64,000 bases of DNA from an uncultured Clostridia bacterium. Its GTDB lineage: Bacteria > Bacillota > Clostridia > Christensenellales > Borkfalkiaceae. Position numbers and translations under genes: made by a program. The stretch spans positions 1 to 64,000 of the forward strand of contig CANRIO010000001.1 of the NCBI GenBank assembly GCA_947630605.1, read 5' to 3'. The notes under the pieces are model-generated. The model saw only the letters and a list, made by a program, of their open reading frames with translations, was not told where the DNA came from and did not search any database. Of the stretch, positions 24,698 to 33,600 are shown in pieces. Every line of letters begins with the position of its first letter. Position 1 is the first letter of the stretch.

Positions 24698-25144
24698 TCA
24701 GTTCGCGTTCTTGGGATCGAAGTTCAAAGTGTACTGTTCCTTGCGGTCGTCGGGGAAGAGCGTCGCGCCCGAGACGACGGGAAGGACGAGGGGATTGATG
24801 AGCGCGGTCGTCGTCAGGCTCGTGACGGCGGCGCGAAGGTAGGGGAACATCGTCTCCGTCGCGTTGATCGCAAAATCTCTGCGATCGTCCGCCGTATTCA
24901 TGTTGTTGACCTCGAAGATGCCGACGAGGCGCACGGTGAGATTGAAGGGCTTGGGATCGTCCTCTTTGGACTCGATCTTGCACTCCAAGATGACGACGTT
25001 GATCTTCGGGTTTTCCTTCGCCGTCTGAATGCGGCGGGAGAAGAAGGGCTTGATCTCGAATTTTTTATCGGGAGGAGCGGGCACGGGATTGACTTTGAAG
25101 AACAGTTCGTCTGCAGTGATGCCTCTCATGGTGTAATCGATCAT
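24698..25144 (-). CDS. SecB-like export chaperone
   Basis: A 148-residue protein with the SecB fold pattern: an N-terminal beta sheet (INVVILECKIES, FNLTVRLVGIFEV) followed by a helix carrying ATETMFPYLRAAVTSLTTTALINPLVLPVV, which matches SecB's LFPY...L...PPL.LP segment. SecB tetramers hold unfolded exported proteins. SecB-like genes are scattered in Gram-positives, sometimes tied to toxin-antitoxin pairs; here none is adjacent, although large exported proteins surround it. Monocistronic or with the downstream permease. Confidence 0.72.
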   Translation of the reverse strand: MIDYTMRGITADELFFKVNPVPAPPDKKFEIKPFFSRRIQTAKENPKINVVILECKIESKEDDPKPFNLTVRLVGIFEVNNMNTADDRRDFAINATETMFPYLRAAVTSLTTTALINPLVLPVVSGATLFPDDRKEQYTLNFDPKNAN

Positions 25145-25177
25145 AATACATATACCTCTTTTTAAGAACTTGTCCCC

Positions 25178-25206
25178 ATTTTACCACAGGAAACGGAGAA
25201 AGTCAA
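25178..25206 (-). promoter_or_regulatory. Predicted promoter of the SecB-like gene
   Basis: Minus strand TTGACT (25206-25201), 17 bp, TAAAAT (25183-25178). Confidence 0.65.
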
Positions 25207-25254
25207 TACGAAGAACAAAAAATGAAAAATTAAGAATGAAGAAGGAAGAATGCC

Positions 25255-25490
25255 TCTTCTCCACCGTTCCAAATTCGTCATGCTGAGCTTGTCGAAGCAT
25301 CACCTTATAATCGGACTTCGTATCGGGGGATTCTTCGGCTTTGCCTCAGAATGACGCGGTTCACCCATCGGCTACTTCGCGCCAAGGCGCTCGTGCCGCG
25401 CTTAGTCTACAAATAGAAGCTTCGCGCGGGGCAGAATGACGCGAACCCCTAACCACTGTAATGCCCCCTCCGTGGGAGGGGGGTAGGGCG
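25255..25490. repeat. Intergenic mosaic repeat locus 4
   Basis: No gene between 25207 and 25582. A CGTCATGCTGAGC...CGAAGCATC module (25276-25303), a GGGGGATTCTTCGGC...CAGAATGACGC module (25326-25358), and the 54-bp element CTCGTGCCGCGC...CAGAATGACGCG (25389-25442), nearly identical at 51815-51868 and 62432-62484. A CCTCC-GTGGGAGGGGGG hairpin follows at about 25465-25485. Confidence 0.78.
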
Positions 25491-25582
25491 GATTTCCGAA
25501 AAATTTCCCCCAAACAGTGAGTAAACGGCTGGGGAAGTTCGTCTTTTCTATGAAAACATTAAATTTCCGGAGGGGAACTTTC

Positions 25583-26587
25583 ATGAAAAGACATCTTATA
25601 GTTGCGGCGGTCGGGCTTGCCGCGGCCATCACCCTTTCCTGCGGGCTTGCGGCCTGCAAGGCGGGACAGATCGCAGACAGGGACTGGACGGTCCAGAAGG
25701 TCTACTGCCGTGCCGCTGAAAACGGTTATGAGGGCTCGGAGCAGGAATTCCGCTCCCTGCTTGCGGCAAGTAAGATCGAAGACCTCGGAACATCGATGGG
25801 CGAAGCGGACCACGAACACATCTTTCCCGAATGGACGGCCATCCTCACCGCGGCCTGCAACTCCATCGGACTTTTCTTCCGCCAATGCACCCTCTGCCGC
25901 GAGGCGGAGTGGAAATTCGAGGAAGCGCTTCCCCACAGCTTCGGGGAAGGGAAGATCGTCAAGGAGCCCACATGCGAGGAGAAGGGCGTTGCGCTCTACA
26001 CCTGTTCGGTGTGCGGCACCGTGAAGGCGGAAGACCTCGCCAAGGGGGACCATGTCTTTGATACGGCGTGGTCATACGACCTCGACGGCCACTTCCACGC
26101 GGCGACCTGCGGCCATGCGGCGGAGAGCGGAAGGGAGGCGCACACCTTCGAAGGCGGCGTCTGCACGGTGTGCGGCATGCCCTCGGGCACCTATCTCGTT
26201 CCCGTCGCATACACTTCCATCTCCATGTATTTCGGCGAAAACATCACCCCGTGGGAATATCTCCACAACGGCGTGGATTTCGTCGCCGAAGCGGGGACGC
26301 CCGTCTTTGCGACGGCGGCGGGGGTCATCACCAACCTCGGCGGCGACATGATCATCATCGCCCATGCAAACGGCGTGGAATCGTGGTACCGCTGTATCGA
26401 CATCGACCCCGCCCTCAAGGTGGGGGACACGGTGAAACAGGGTCAAAAGATCGGCACCGTCGCCAAGGCGCCCAACTACGAGGGGAGCGAGGCGCACCTC
26501 TGCTTCGAGCTCACCTTCGACAAGATGCCCAAGGACCCCCTGCCCTATCTCGGCATCGACCCCGGCATCCAATTCCCCGCTGATTGA
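25583..26587 (+). CDS. Lipoprotein with Cys-rich modules and an M23 (LytM-like) peptidase domain
   Basis: A 334-residue protein. Lipobox LSCGLAAC, then a short GYEGSEQEF motif shared with the next lipoprotein. Next come CxxC-bearing modules (QCTLC, CSVCG, CTVCG, about residues 95-205) of the type also found in the 44566 lipoprotein. The C-terminal M23 domain (about 210-334) has HNGVD (H228, D232) and AHLCFEL, where H305 is kept but the second His of the usual HxH is C307. M23 enzymes cut peptidoglycan cross-bridges; the changed ligand makes activity uncertain. GGAGG precedes the chosen ATG; 22 more codons upstream are open but unlikely. Confidence 0.88.
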   Translation: MKRHLIVAAVGLAAAITLSCGLAACKAGQIADRDWTVQKVYCRAAENGYEGSEQEFRSLLAASKIEDLGTSMGEADHEHIFPEWTAILTAACNSIGLFFRQCTLCREAEWKFEEALPHSFGEGKIVKEPTCEEKGVALYTCSVCGTVKAEDLAKGDHVFDTAWSYDLDGHFHAATCGHAAESGREAHTFEGGVCTVCGMPSGTYLVPVAYTSISMYFGENITPWEYLHNGVDFVAEAGTPVFATAAGVITNLGGDMIIIAHANGVESWYRCIDIDPALKVGDTVKQGQKIGTVAKAPNYEGSEAHLCFELTFDKMPKDPLPYLGIDPGIQFPAD

Positions 26588-26653
26588 AATCTCAGATAAA
26601 AGCAAATGTGCCGTCCGCCTCACGGGCGGCCTTTTGTATTTGCGGGGTTGTCT

Positions 26654-26723
26654 TTTTTTGTGGGTTATGTTATAATGTACCTGTCAAATTTTTTGTGGGT
26701 TATGTTATAATGTACCTGTCAAA
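26654..26723 (+). repeat. Perfect 35-bp tandem duplication carrying two extended -10 boxes
   Basis: The 35-bp unit (26654-26688) is repeated without a mismatch at 26689-26723. Each copy holds TGTTATAAT, an extended -10 box (at 26668-26676 and 26703-26711). It lies immediately before the lipoprotein gene at 26747, so the gene should have two stacked start sites 35 bp apart. Confidence 0.9.
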
Positions 26724-26746
26724 AAGTAATTTTCAGGGGGATCATC

Positions 26747-28744
26747 ATGAAAAAACGCGTCCTTCTTTCCATCCTCACGGGGATATTTTCGCTCACCCTC
26801 GCATGCGGGATCGCCGCCTGCAGTACGGTGAAACAGCCCGATGCGCCCGAGGGGGAACTCTGGTCCATGAAGCGCGTCCTGGCCAAGGCAAAGGACCTCG
26901 GCTTTGAGGGCGACCTCGACGATCTCATCGCCATGTTCAAGGGCGACCCCGGCGAGGACGGCCTCGGCATCACCGGCATGGAGCTCGACGCCAACGGCAA
27001 CCTCATCGTGACCTATTCGGACGGGAGCACGCAGAACGTCGGCAAGCTCAAAGGCGAACAAGGGGAACAGGGCCAGCAGGGCGAACAGGGCCCCGTAGGT
27101 CCGCAAGGTCCCCAAGGCGAACAGGGAGAACAGGGGGAGCAGGGCGAACAGGGCGAACAGGGTCCCGCAGGTCCTCAAGGCCCCGCAGGTCCGCAGGGCC
27201 CGCAGGGCGATAAGGGGGAGGACGGCAAAGACGGCGCAGACGGCAAGAGCGCCTATGAGCTCTGGCTGGAAAATGGGCATACGGGGTCCGAGGAGGCCTT
27301 CCTCGAATGGCTGCGCGGCGAAGGTTCCTACGAGGAGACGGAGGGCACCCATGGCCTTTCCTACCGTCTGAAAAAGAGCGACGAGGGCGACTGCATTGTC
27401 GTCACGGGGATGGGAACGGCCTGGGAGGCGGACATCGTCATCCCCGAAGAATGGCACGGCTACCCCGTCAGGGAGATCGGCGACAGGGCATTCGAAAACG
27501 AAGGGTACCTTTCGAGCGTCATCCTTCCCGCCTCCCTTCAAGTCATCGGGAGCGACGCTTTTAACGGTTGCACCTCCCTCGAAAAAGTCTACTACATGTC
27601 CACGCCGACCGCATGGCAGGCCCTCGGCGTGACTTCCGAAAACAACGAAACACTCGCCGCGACGCCCTGCTATTTCTTCTCGGCGGACATGCCCGAGGCA
27701 GAGCAGTGGGAGGAGAGTGCGCATTGGTGGCACTTTGGCGAAACGGGCGAGATCGAAGAGTATGTAAAATCCGAAGAGCCCGCCTTTGCGGAGCTCAGCA
27801 TCTACTTCCCCGAACTCGGCAACGACAAAGCGGGGGATTGCACCCTTCTTAAGACGGGAAACGTCGAAGTGCTCATCGACGCCGGTTCACGCAAGGAGAG
27901 TGCGGCGACCCTCGTTCCCTTCATCAAGCAATATTGCACGGACGGAGTTCTCGAGTACGTCATCGTAACGCACGCCCATCAGGATCACATTGCCGCATTT
28001 GTAGGGACAAGCAAAGCGCCGGGCATCTTTGCGGAATTCGAATGCAAGACGATCATCGACTATGAGAGGACAGATTCGACCACCCAAATCAGACAGGACT
28101 ACGAGGCAGCGCGGGATGCGGAAGTTTCCACCACCGCGGGCGCAGTGCACTACACCGCCCTGCAGTGCTGGAACAATTCGGATGGCGCCAAGCGCAGCTA
28201 TGAGCTCGCCGAGGGCGTCTCCTTCGAGATCCTCTATCAAAAATATTACGAGAACAAGTCCTCCGATGAAAACAACTATTCCGTCTGTACCCTGTTCACG
28301 CAAGGGGAGAACCACTTCCTCTTCACGGGCGATCTCGAAGAGGCGGGGGAGAAGAGCCTTGTCGAGAGCAACACCCTTCCCCATGTGAAGCTCTTCAAGG
28401 CGGGGCACCACGGGAGCCCCACTTCCTCCAACGACGTGCTGCTCGAAAAGATCACGCCCGAGAACGTGTGCGTCTGCTGCTGTGCGGGCTCGACGGAATA
28501 CACGACAAATAAAAATAACACCTTCCCCTCGCAGGCCTTTATCGACCGCGTGGCAAAGTACACCAAGAACATCTACGTGCCCACCATGTCCGTGGGTAGC
28601 GGCTTCGCTTCGATGAACGGCAACATCACCGTGACCTCTTCCGTGAGCGGCATCACCGTCACGGGCAGCAACAACAGCACGATCCTAAAGGACACCGAGT
28701 GGTTCAAATCCAACCGCACCTGGCCCTCCGACGGCGTTGTGTAA
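26747..28744 (+). CDS. Lipoprotein with collagen-like stalk, LRR and metallo-beta-lactamase domain
   Basis: A 665-residue protein. Order: lipobox (LACGIAAC), a GFEGDLDDL motif, a collagen-like Gly-X-Y run (about residues 103-165, rich in GEQ and GPQ), [21 protein letters not shown], a short LRR_5 block (about 200-300) with the same C-cap as other LRR proteins here, then a metallo-beta-lactamase domain (about 350-600). The metal site is complete at H409, H411, D413, H414, D529 and H554/H555 (KAGHHGS). It resembles the MBL domain of ComEC-like secreted hydrolases. A nuclease or phosphodiesterase on the cell surface is the natural guess, but the substrate is unknown. GGGGG site before ATG. Confidence 0.88.
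   Translation: MKKRVLLSILTGIFSLTLACGIAACSTVKQPDAPEGELWSMKRVLAKAKDLGFEGDLDDLIAMFKGDPGEDGLGITGMELDANGNLIVTYSDGSTQNVGKLKGEQGEQGQQGEQGPVGPQGPQGEQGEQGEQGEQGEQGPAGPQGPAGPQGPQGDKGEDGKDGADGKSAYELWLENGHTGSEEAFLEWLRGEGSYEETEGTHGLSYRLKKSDEGDCIVVTGMGTAWEADIVIPEEWHGYPVREIGDRAFENEGYLSSVILPASLQVIGSDAFNGCTSLEKVYYMSTPTAWQALGVTSENNETLAATPCYFFSADMPEAEQWEESAHWWHFGETGEIEEYVKSEEPAFAELSIYFPELGNDKAGDCTLLKTGNVEVLIDAGSRKESAATLVPFIKQYCTDGVLEYVIVTHAHQDHIAAFVGTSKAPGIFAEFECKTIIDYERTDSTTQIRQDYEAARDAEVSTTAGAVHYTALQCWNNSDGAKRSYELAEGVSFEILYQKYYENKSSDENNYSVCTLFTQGENHFLFTGDLEEAGEKSLVESNTLPHVKLFKAGHHGSPTSSNDVLLEKITPENVCVCCCAGSTEYTTNKNNTFPSQAFIDRVAKYTKNIYVPTMSVGSGFASMNGNITVTSSVSGITVTGSNNSTILKDTEWFKSNRTWPSDGVV
27055..27235. repeat. 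Collagen-like coding repeat
   Basis: Imperfect 9-bp units (GGCGAACAG and GGTCCCGCA types) encoding Gly-Glu-Gln and Gly-Pro-Gln triplets; five to six GEQ units follow each other. Such tracts change length easily by slippage. Confidence 0.85.
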
Positions 28745-28781
28745 AGGGGTCGATCGTCTTTGCAGAATTTTTGAAAATGTG

Positions 28782-28810
28782 TTGCAATTTGCGATACAAT
28801 TTGTTATACT
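28782..28810 (+). promoter_or_regulatory. Predicted promoter of the RelB/RelE-type pair
   Basis: TTGCAA (28782-28787), 17 bp, TATACT (28805-28810), 18 bp before the antitoxin ATG. Confidence 0.7.
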
Positions 28811-28828
28811 ATTGATAGAGGTGATAGT

Positions 28829-29143
28829 ATGGCAAATAAAAGTGCGAATGTTTCCGTTCGGGTCGCGCCCGAGATCAAGGAGCAGGCGGAGGCGGTTTTG
28901 GATAAGCTCGGCCTTCCCGTGTCTGTCCTCATCGATACGCTCTATCGGCAGATCATCTACACGGGCGGCGTTCCCTATCCGTTGACCGTTCCCAAGCTCC
29001 CCACGCGGGACACGATGAACAAAGAGGACTTCGACGCGATGATGGAGAAGGGATATTCCCAAGCCATTGCCGGTGAAGGCGTGGAACTTGACGCCGCTTT
29101 TGACGAACTTCGCAAGGGGACCCTTCATGGAATACAAAGTTAA
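28829..29143 (+). CDS. RelB/DinJ family antitoxin
   Basis: A 104-residue protein. The N-terminus is a ribbon-helix-helix of the RelB/DinJ kind: SANVSVRVAPEIKEQAEAVL, then LGLPVSVLIDTLYRQI and GGVPYPL. The C-terminal half would wrap the toxin. The promoter is only 18 bp upstream, so the protein can repress its own operon. AGAGGTGA precedes ATG. Overlaps the toxin gene by 17 bp. Confidence 0.9.
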   Translation: MANKSANVSVRVAPEIKEQAEAVLDKLGLPVSVLIDTLYRQIIYTGGVPYPLTVPKLPTRDTMNKEDFDAMMEKGYSQAIAGEGVELDAAFDELRKGTLHGIQS

Positions 29144-29453
29144 GATCACGCCCTTTGCACTCTCGCAGCTTTCCGAAACGGTAAAGTATATTTCGGAAGA
29201 ACTGTGCGTGCCCGAGATCGCGCAAAAATGGTTGGACACCTTGCACTCTTCGATCGGCTCTCTTTCCGCAATGCCAAAGCGTTTTCCCTTAGTAGAAGAA
29301 CAACCGTGGCGCGATAGGGGTATCCGAAAACTCATTGTAAAGGGGTTTCTCGTATACTATCTCATCGATGAAGCAAAAAAGACGGTGACGGTAGCGGCAG
29401 TCGTCTATGGACGGCGCGACAGGATCGCAGCATTGAAAGAGTTTGAAGACTGA
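29127..29453 (+). CDS. RelE/ParE superfamily toxin
   Basis: A 108-residue basic protein: YKVKITPFALSQLSETVKYI, then PEIAQKWLDTLHSSIGSL, GIRKLIVKGFLVYYLID and VYGRRD, the ParE/RelE layout. RelE members cut mRNA at the ribosome while ParE members poison gyrase; the FLVYY/VYGRRD end does not settle which. Start at 29127 follows AGGGGA; the frame extends 20 codons upstream without family sequence. Confidence 0.9.
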   Translation: MEYKVKITPFALSQLSETVKYISEELCVPEIAQKWLDTLHSSIGSLSAMPKRFPLVEEQPWRDRGIRKLIVKGFLVYYLIDEAKKTVTVAAVVYGRRDRIAALKEFED

Positions 29454-29474
29454 TCGGAGACCTCAACAGCATCG

Positions 29475-29502
29475 AAAAAAACGACCCGGAGGGGTCGTTG
29501 TT
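29475..29502. terminator. Bidirectional terminator between the toxin and YwaF-like genes
   Basis: ACGACCC / GGGTCGT with loop GGAG, flanked by an A-run on the left and GTTTGG on the right. The same hairpin occurs at 42721-42747. Confidence 0.75.
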
Positions 29503-29550
29503 TGGTGACGGGGAAGGCGCAGAGTTTTCTTTGCGGAAAGTTTCATGCGC

Positions 29551-30384
29551 TTAAGCCGCTTTGCGGCGGCGGGTGGCGGCCGTGTAGATCCAAAACGGCG
29601 AGGAAAGCAGGATATAGACGGGAATGAGATACACAAACGCGGGCACGACGAGCCACAGCACGGGGAAATAGAACGGCTTTCCCCCGTTGATGTGGAAGGC
29701 GTCCGTCCGCAAAAAGGTCGGAACAAGCGGGTCGAAGATCTTATGCGCCCAGGCGAAGTCGGGGCGGATGCCGAACGTGAAACTGCTGTTCCGGAAGCCC
29801 GCATCCAAAAGGTCGGCAAACTTGCCGTCGACGAGTCCCACGCCCATCAGGAAAAATTCGTTGAGGCAGATGATCGTCTCCCAAAGAAGGAACAAAAGCG
29901 GGATCGCCCAAAGGCGCGAGATGCGTGGACGATAGACGCCGAGGATGGCCGCCGCCATCGGCACAGCCATCAAATTGATGTGGCAGATGTAGAAACGGAT
30001 GGTATCGAAGGCAAAGGGCGGCATGCCGATCGCCTCCGTCGGATAGAAAAGCGCGGCGAGCCCGCCTACGACCCCGATAAAATAGACGAAGTCATGCAGG
30101 GCGTTCTGCTTCTTGAAAAGGTAGATGAAAGGGAAGAAGACGGTCGAGACGGCGCAGAGGTTTTCCACCGTCGAACGGCGGATGGACTGCGGGAAGTTGT
30201 TGCGATAGGGCACAAACGCCTGCTTGATAAAGTGCAGCGAAAAATTCAGAAACAGAATGACAAGGAGCACCGTATGCGCGGTCCTCTTTTTTCGTTTCCA
30301 AAGGATGAGCACGAGCAGGGCAAGATACACTGCCGCGATCCCGATATACAGGAAATAATATCCGTTTCCGATCTGTACAAGCAT
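29551..30384 (-). CDS. YwaF-like (TIGR02206) membrane protein
   Basis: A 277-residue protein with about seven membrane segments. ENLCAVSTVFFPFIYLF, the CHINLMAVPMAAAILG segment with its conserved His-Ile-Asn, and length all suggest the TIGR02206/YwaF group, whose function is unknown. The start is uncertain: ATG at 30384 begins the first hydrophobic block, and an ATG at 30423 lies inside a dispersed repeat. Neither has a good ribosome site. Convergent with the toxin gene. Confidence 0.7.
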   Translation of the reverse strand: MLVQIGNGYYFLYIGIAAVYLALLVLILWKRKKRTAHTVLLVILFLNFSLHFIKQAFVPYRNNFPQSIRRSTVENLCAVSTVFFPFIYLFKKQNALHDFVYFIGVVGGLAALFYPTEAIGMPPFAFDTIRFYICHINLMAVPMAAAILGVYRPRISRLWAIPLLFLLWETIICLNEFFLMGVGLVDGKFADLLDAGFRNSSFTFGIRPDFAWAHKIFDPLVPTFLRTDAFHINGGKPFYFPVLWLVVPAFVYLIPVYILLSSPFWIYTAATRRRKAA

Positions 30385-30421
30385 AGGCTTTTGTGTTGAT
30401 TGTGAAAAAAGGATACGCGTC

Positions 30422-30625
30422 ATCCTGAGCCAAACTGTTTTACGCAGTCCGCGAGAGCTTATCCTCGAAGGATCCCCTTAATGAAAATTCGGACTTCGTA
30501 TCTCGGGATTCTTCGGGGAATTGCTCACGGTTTTCATTTGGCTTTGTCGGCTCAGAATGACGCGATTCCCGCCCTCATTCGTCGCCCGAAGGCGGCACCT
30601 TCCCCCGCGAACGGGGGAAGGCGGG
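30422..30625. repeat. Intergenic mosaic repeat locus 5
   Basis: CGTCATCCTGAGCC...CGAAGGATCCCC (30418-30478), GGGATTCTTCGGGG...CTCAGAATGACGCG (30504-30564), then a perfect 10-bp hairpin CCTTCCCCCG/CGGGGGAAGG with loop CGAA (30598-30621) just after the giant-protein stop on the minus strand. Confidence 0.7.
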
Positions 30626-30632
30626 TTGCCGT

Positions 30633-33600
30633 TTAGTCTTCTTTGCCGGGAAGGGTGGTTTCGGAGAGCATGCGGGCAAACGCGGCGGCGGGAGCGTATG
30701 CGGTGCCGTTGGCGTCAACGCCAGATCCGTCGGGCCACTGCACACCCTTCAAGGAGTTTTTGAGGTTCTCAGTGTGTCCCTCTCTGTCGCCGATGATCGA
30801 GTAATCCCGATACACATTCTCCTTATGCCACTTGATATGCTCGTAGTTCCTTACGTCCTTATCCTTAAATTCGCACTGCAAACGGATATAACGGTTGTCG
30901 GAGAACAAGCTATTCATATCCGCATTGCCTGTAAATTTACTACCTGACATCACAGCAGTCGCATTATCCAATCTCGCCTCTCCATTCATCATTTCATACG
31001 TCAAAGCGTAATACGAAAACAAAAGGTTTTTGCTCACAAGTCTTGCATTTTCATTCAATGCGCCTGCGCCGTCCGAGAGCGGTTTATATTCGCCGTTGGT
31101 CCAAACATATGTCTTTCCGCTCAGATCCGAAGCGGCAAATGCCAATACATTGACGTAGATCCTATCGGTTCCGATAAGACTATTTGCATCGGCAGAAACA
31201 GTTTTCCCGTGCCATTCAAAATAATCTTTAACGCTCGGTACTACCATATTAAACATTCCGCCGACCATCGAGTTCAAGTTTAACAGCGCGGGTTGATTGA
31301 AATAGTTAAGAATATCGATCGTACCCTTATAATAAAAATTTATTTCCTGCTCACTACCATTATCAGCCTGAACAGAAGTACCGACTTCCGTCATTACGAT
31401 ATTTTCGGCATACATAGACAAGCCGTTATAATAAAGCTGTACCGCAGTCTTGGGAACACAGGAAAATACGGTGTTCTTCGTGTAGAACGTGTTGCCCGAC
31501 GGGTTGAACTTGTAGTAGTACGAGAGGTCGCAATAGTAGGCGTATTCCATTTTGAGAACCATTTTTTGCATTGTGCTGCTGATTTCTTCGGTGGGATTTG
31601 CGCATTTGATAATGGTATTATATGCCCTATTGACCGTAATGCCGTCGCTTTCGCTATAAGAACTCATCGAGGCGGTCTTTGCCTCAAAATTCACTTGATA
31701 CCCGTTACCGTAGATCGTGGTCTTACCCAGTGTGCCGGCGTTATTCAAATACAAGTCGTTGGCCTTTGCCTTTTCATCTTCTTTCGTATCCGCGCCGAGT
31801 TCGCCAGGACCATACAAATTGGTTTGCAATACGACATTGCTATTTGTATTGAACCCCGTGGCATTGAAGACGTTGACAAGAGCGTCGTCGGCGAGAATGT
31901 TGAAGTTGAAATAGGAATCTTTTCCCTTTCCATCCTCATTGTATCCCGCACCGAAAGTTGCTCCGACACGCAGGAAGGTGTAGGAGGTCTCTGTGCTGAC
32001 CGTGAAATCTCTGCCGCTATTATCCGCCGCCGTCGGCTGCTTTTGGGTGTATTTCGGTTTTTCATCGAAGTTTCCGAAGTAATCGTTCTGCACGTCGGTC
32101 TCGGAGAGCCCTGTAAAGCCTCCGAAGTAGAGGTGGGCATAGCCCGCTTCGGCATAGACGTCCACCCACGGAACCTTTGTCGTCCCGAGGTACTTGCCGC
32201 CCTCGGCAATAGGCGTACCGTCCGCGGTTTGAAGCTTTGACGACGCACCGTTTGCGCCGGGAACGATAGTATATACTGTAGTGTGCGAACCCTTGGTGAA
32301 AGTGACTTGCGTGCCCGTCTGCGTGAGCGTGAATACATTTTCTCCGCTCATTGGAGCATTGCCTTTGAAACCCGTGAAGGTCCAGGTGAGATCTGCGACG
32401 GGGATCTGTTCCGCTGTCGTACTCGCATTTTTTATCGCCCTGATGGGAAGTTTGAAGTAGTCGACGACGCCTGCGCCGTAATCGCTGTGCTTGGCGAAGA
32501 CGCGCACCTGCTGATATCCCTTATAGACGTCGCCGCCATTCGCCTTGTTCCCGCTGTCGAAGCCGGGGAAAACGATACTCAGATTGTAATGGGAGAGGGT
32601 CACGTTGATCGTCTTTCCATAGGCGATAACTGCACACGTTATCTTAAAATCACCGGTAGATTCAGTGTGGAAGATGATCTGTCCTTGTTCTTCCTCGACG
32701 GATATCGTCCAGCCCGTTGGATCTTCCGGCTCCACGATTCGGCCGGAGAAATCCTGTGCCTCATATCCGCCGAGATAATTTTCCGCATCAACTTTGATCT
32801 CAAAGGTAATGGCGCCCTGCATATCTCCGGGGACAGTATAGTTGAGCGTCTCGCCGCCCGAAACGTCTTCGATCGAGGCGAAAGTATTCCTTTCTATCGA
32901 ATCGATCACAAACAGATCATACCCGAATTCCGGATTGGCGACATGCTCGAGAAGGATCTGGATCTCAGCGCCTCCATCTGCCGAGCGGAAGAAGAGCGAG
33001 TTGCTTCCCGACGAAGCGATCCCCGTTACGGTGACCGTTGTATTAACCGAATTGCTTGTTACCGTATGATCCCAGCTCTCACCGTCGAAACACCATTGGA
33101 TGTTTTTATTCGGGATATCTATTTCATCGTTACGGCCAATTTCGACTTGGAATGTGAGACTATCGAGGACGGTCCTGTATTTTGTCGTTTTGTCGAGCGT
33201 TATTAAATTTGCTCCCGTCCCGCCTTTCACCTCAATGGTCTGTGTCCTTGCTACTACGGAGACATTTAATTCAAATGACTGACCAAAGATTTCGAGATAC
33301 ATTATCTCATTTTGGCAATATTTTACCGCCTTCAAATCAATTTGCGTGATAGAGCCATATGCTGCACTAACGCCATATTTTGTTACTGCACCACTTCCGG
33401 TTAATTTTACATTGGAAGCAAGAACAAAATTCATATACTTATCTTGGGTATCGATCGGATCCAACAAGCCTGAACGTTCATTAACTTTCACGCCGGTAAT
33501 CCCAAAGCTATAATAGCTTTCTACCTCGATAAATTCAATATCAGTCGGACCGTTCGGGTTTAATGTAAACCTTGCTTCAGACGTTGTATTATGATCTCCT

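Noticed and set aside
27055-27235. Possible CRISPR-like or satellite array
   Set aside because: The short repeats encode Gly-X-Y triplets in frame inside a lipoprotein; there are no spacers. No CRISPR array or cas gene is seen anywhere in the window.
28829-29453. Toxin-antitoxin pair as part of a defence island
   Set aside because: No restriction, Abi, CBASS, retron or other defence genes lie nearby. It reads as a lone RelB/RelE-type pair.
30598-30621. Terminator of the giant-protein gene
   Set aside because: The hairpin is perfect but no T-run follows on the minus strand; treated as part of the repeat locus.
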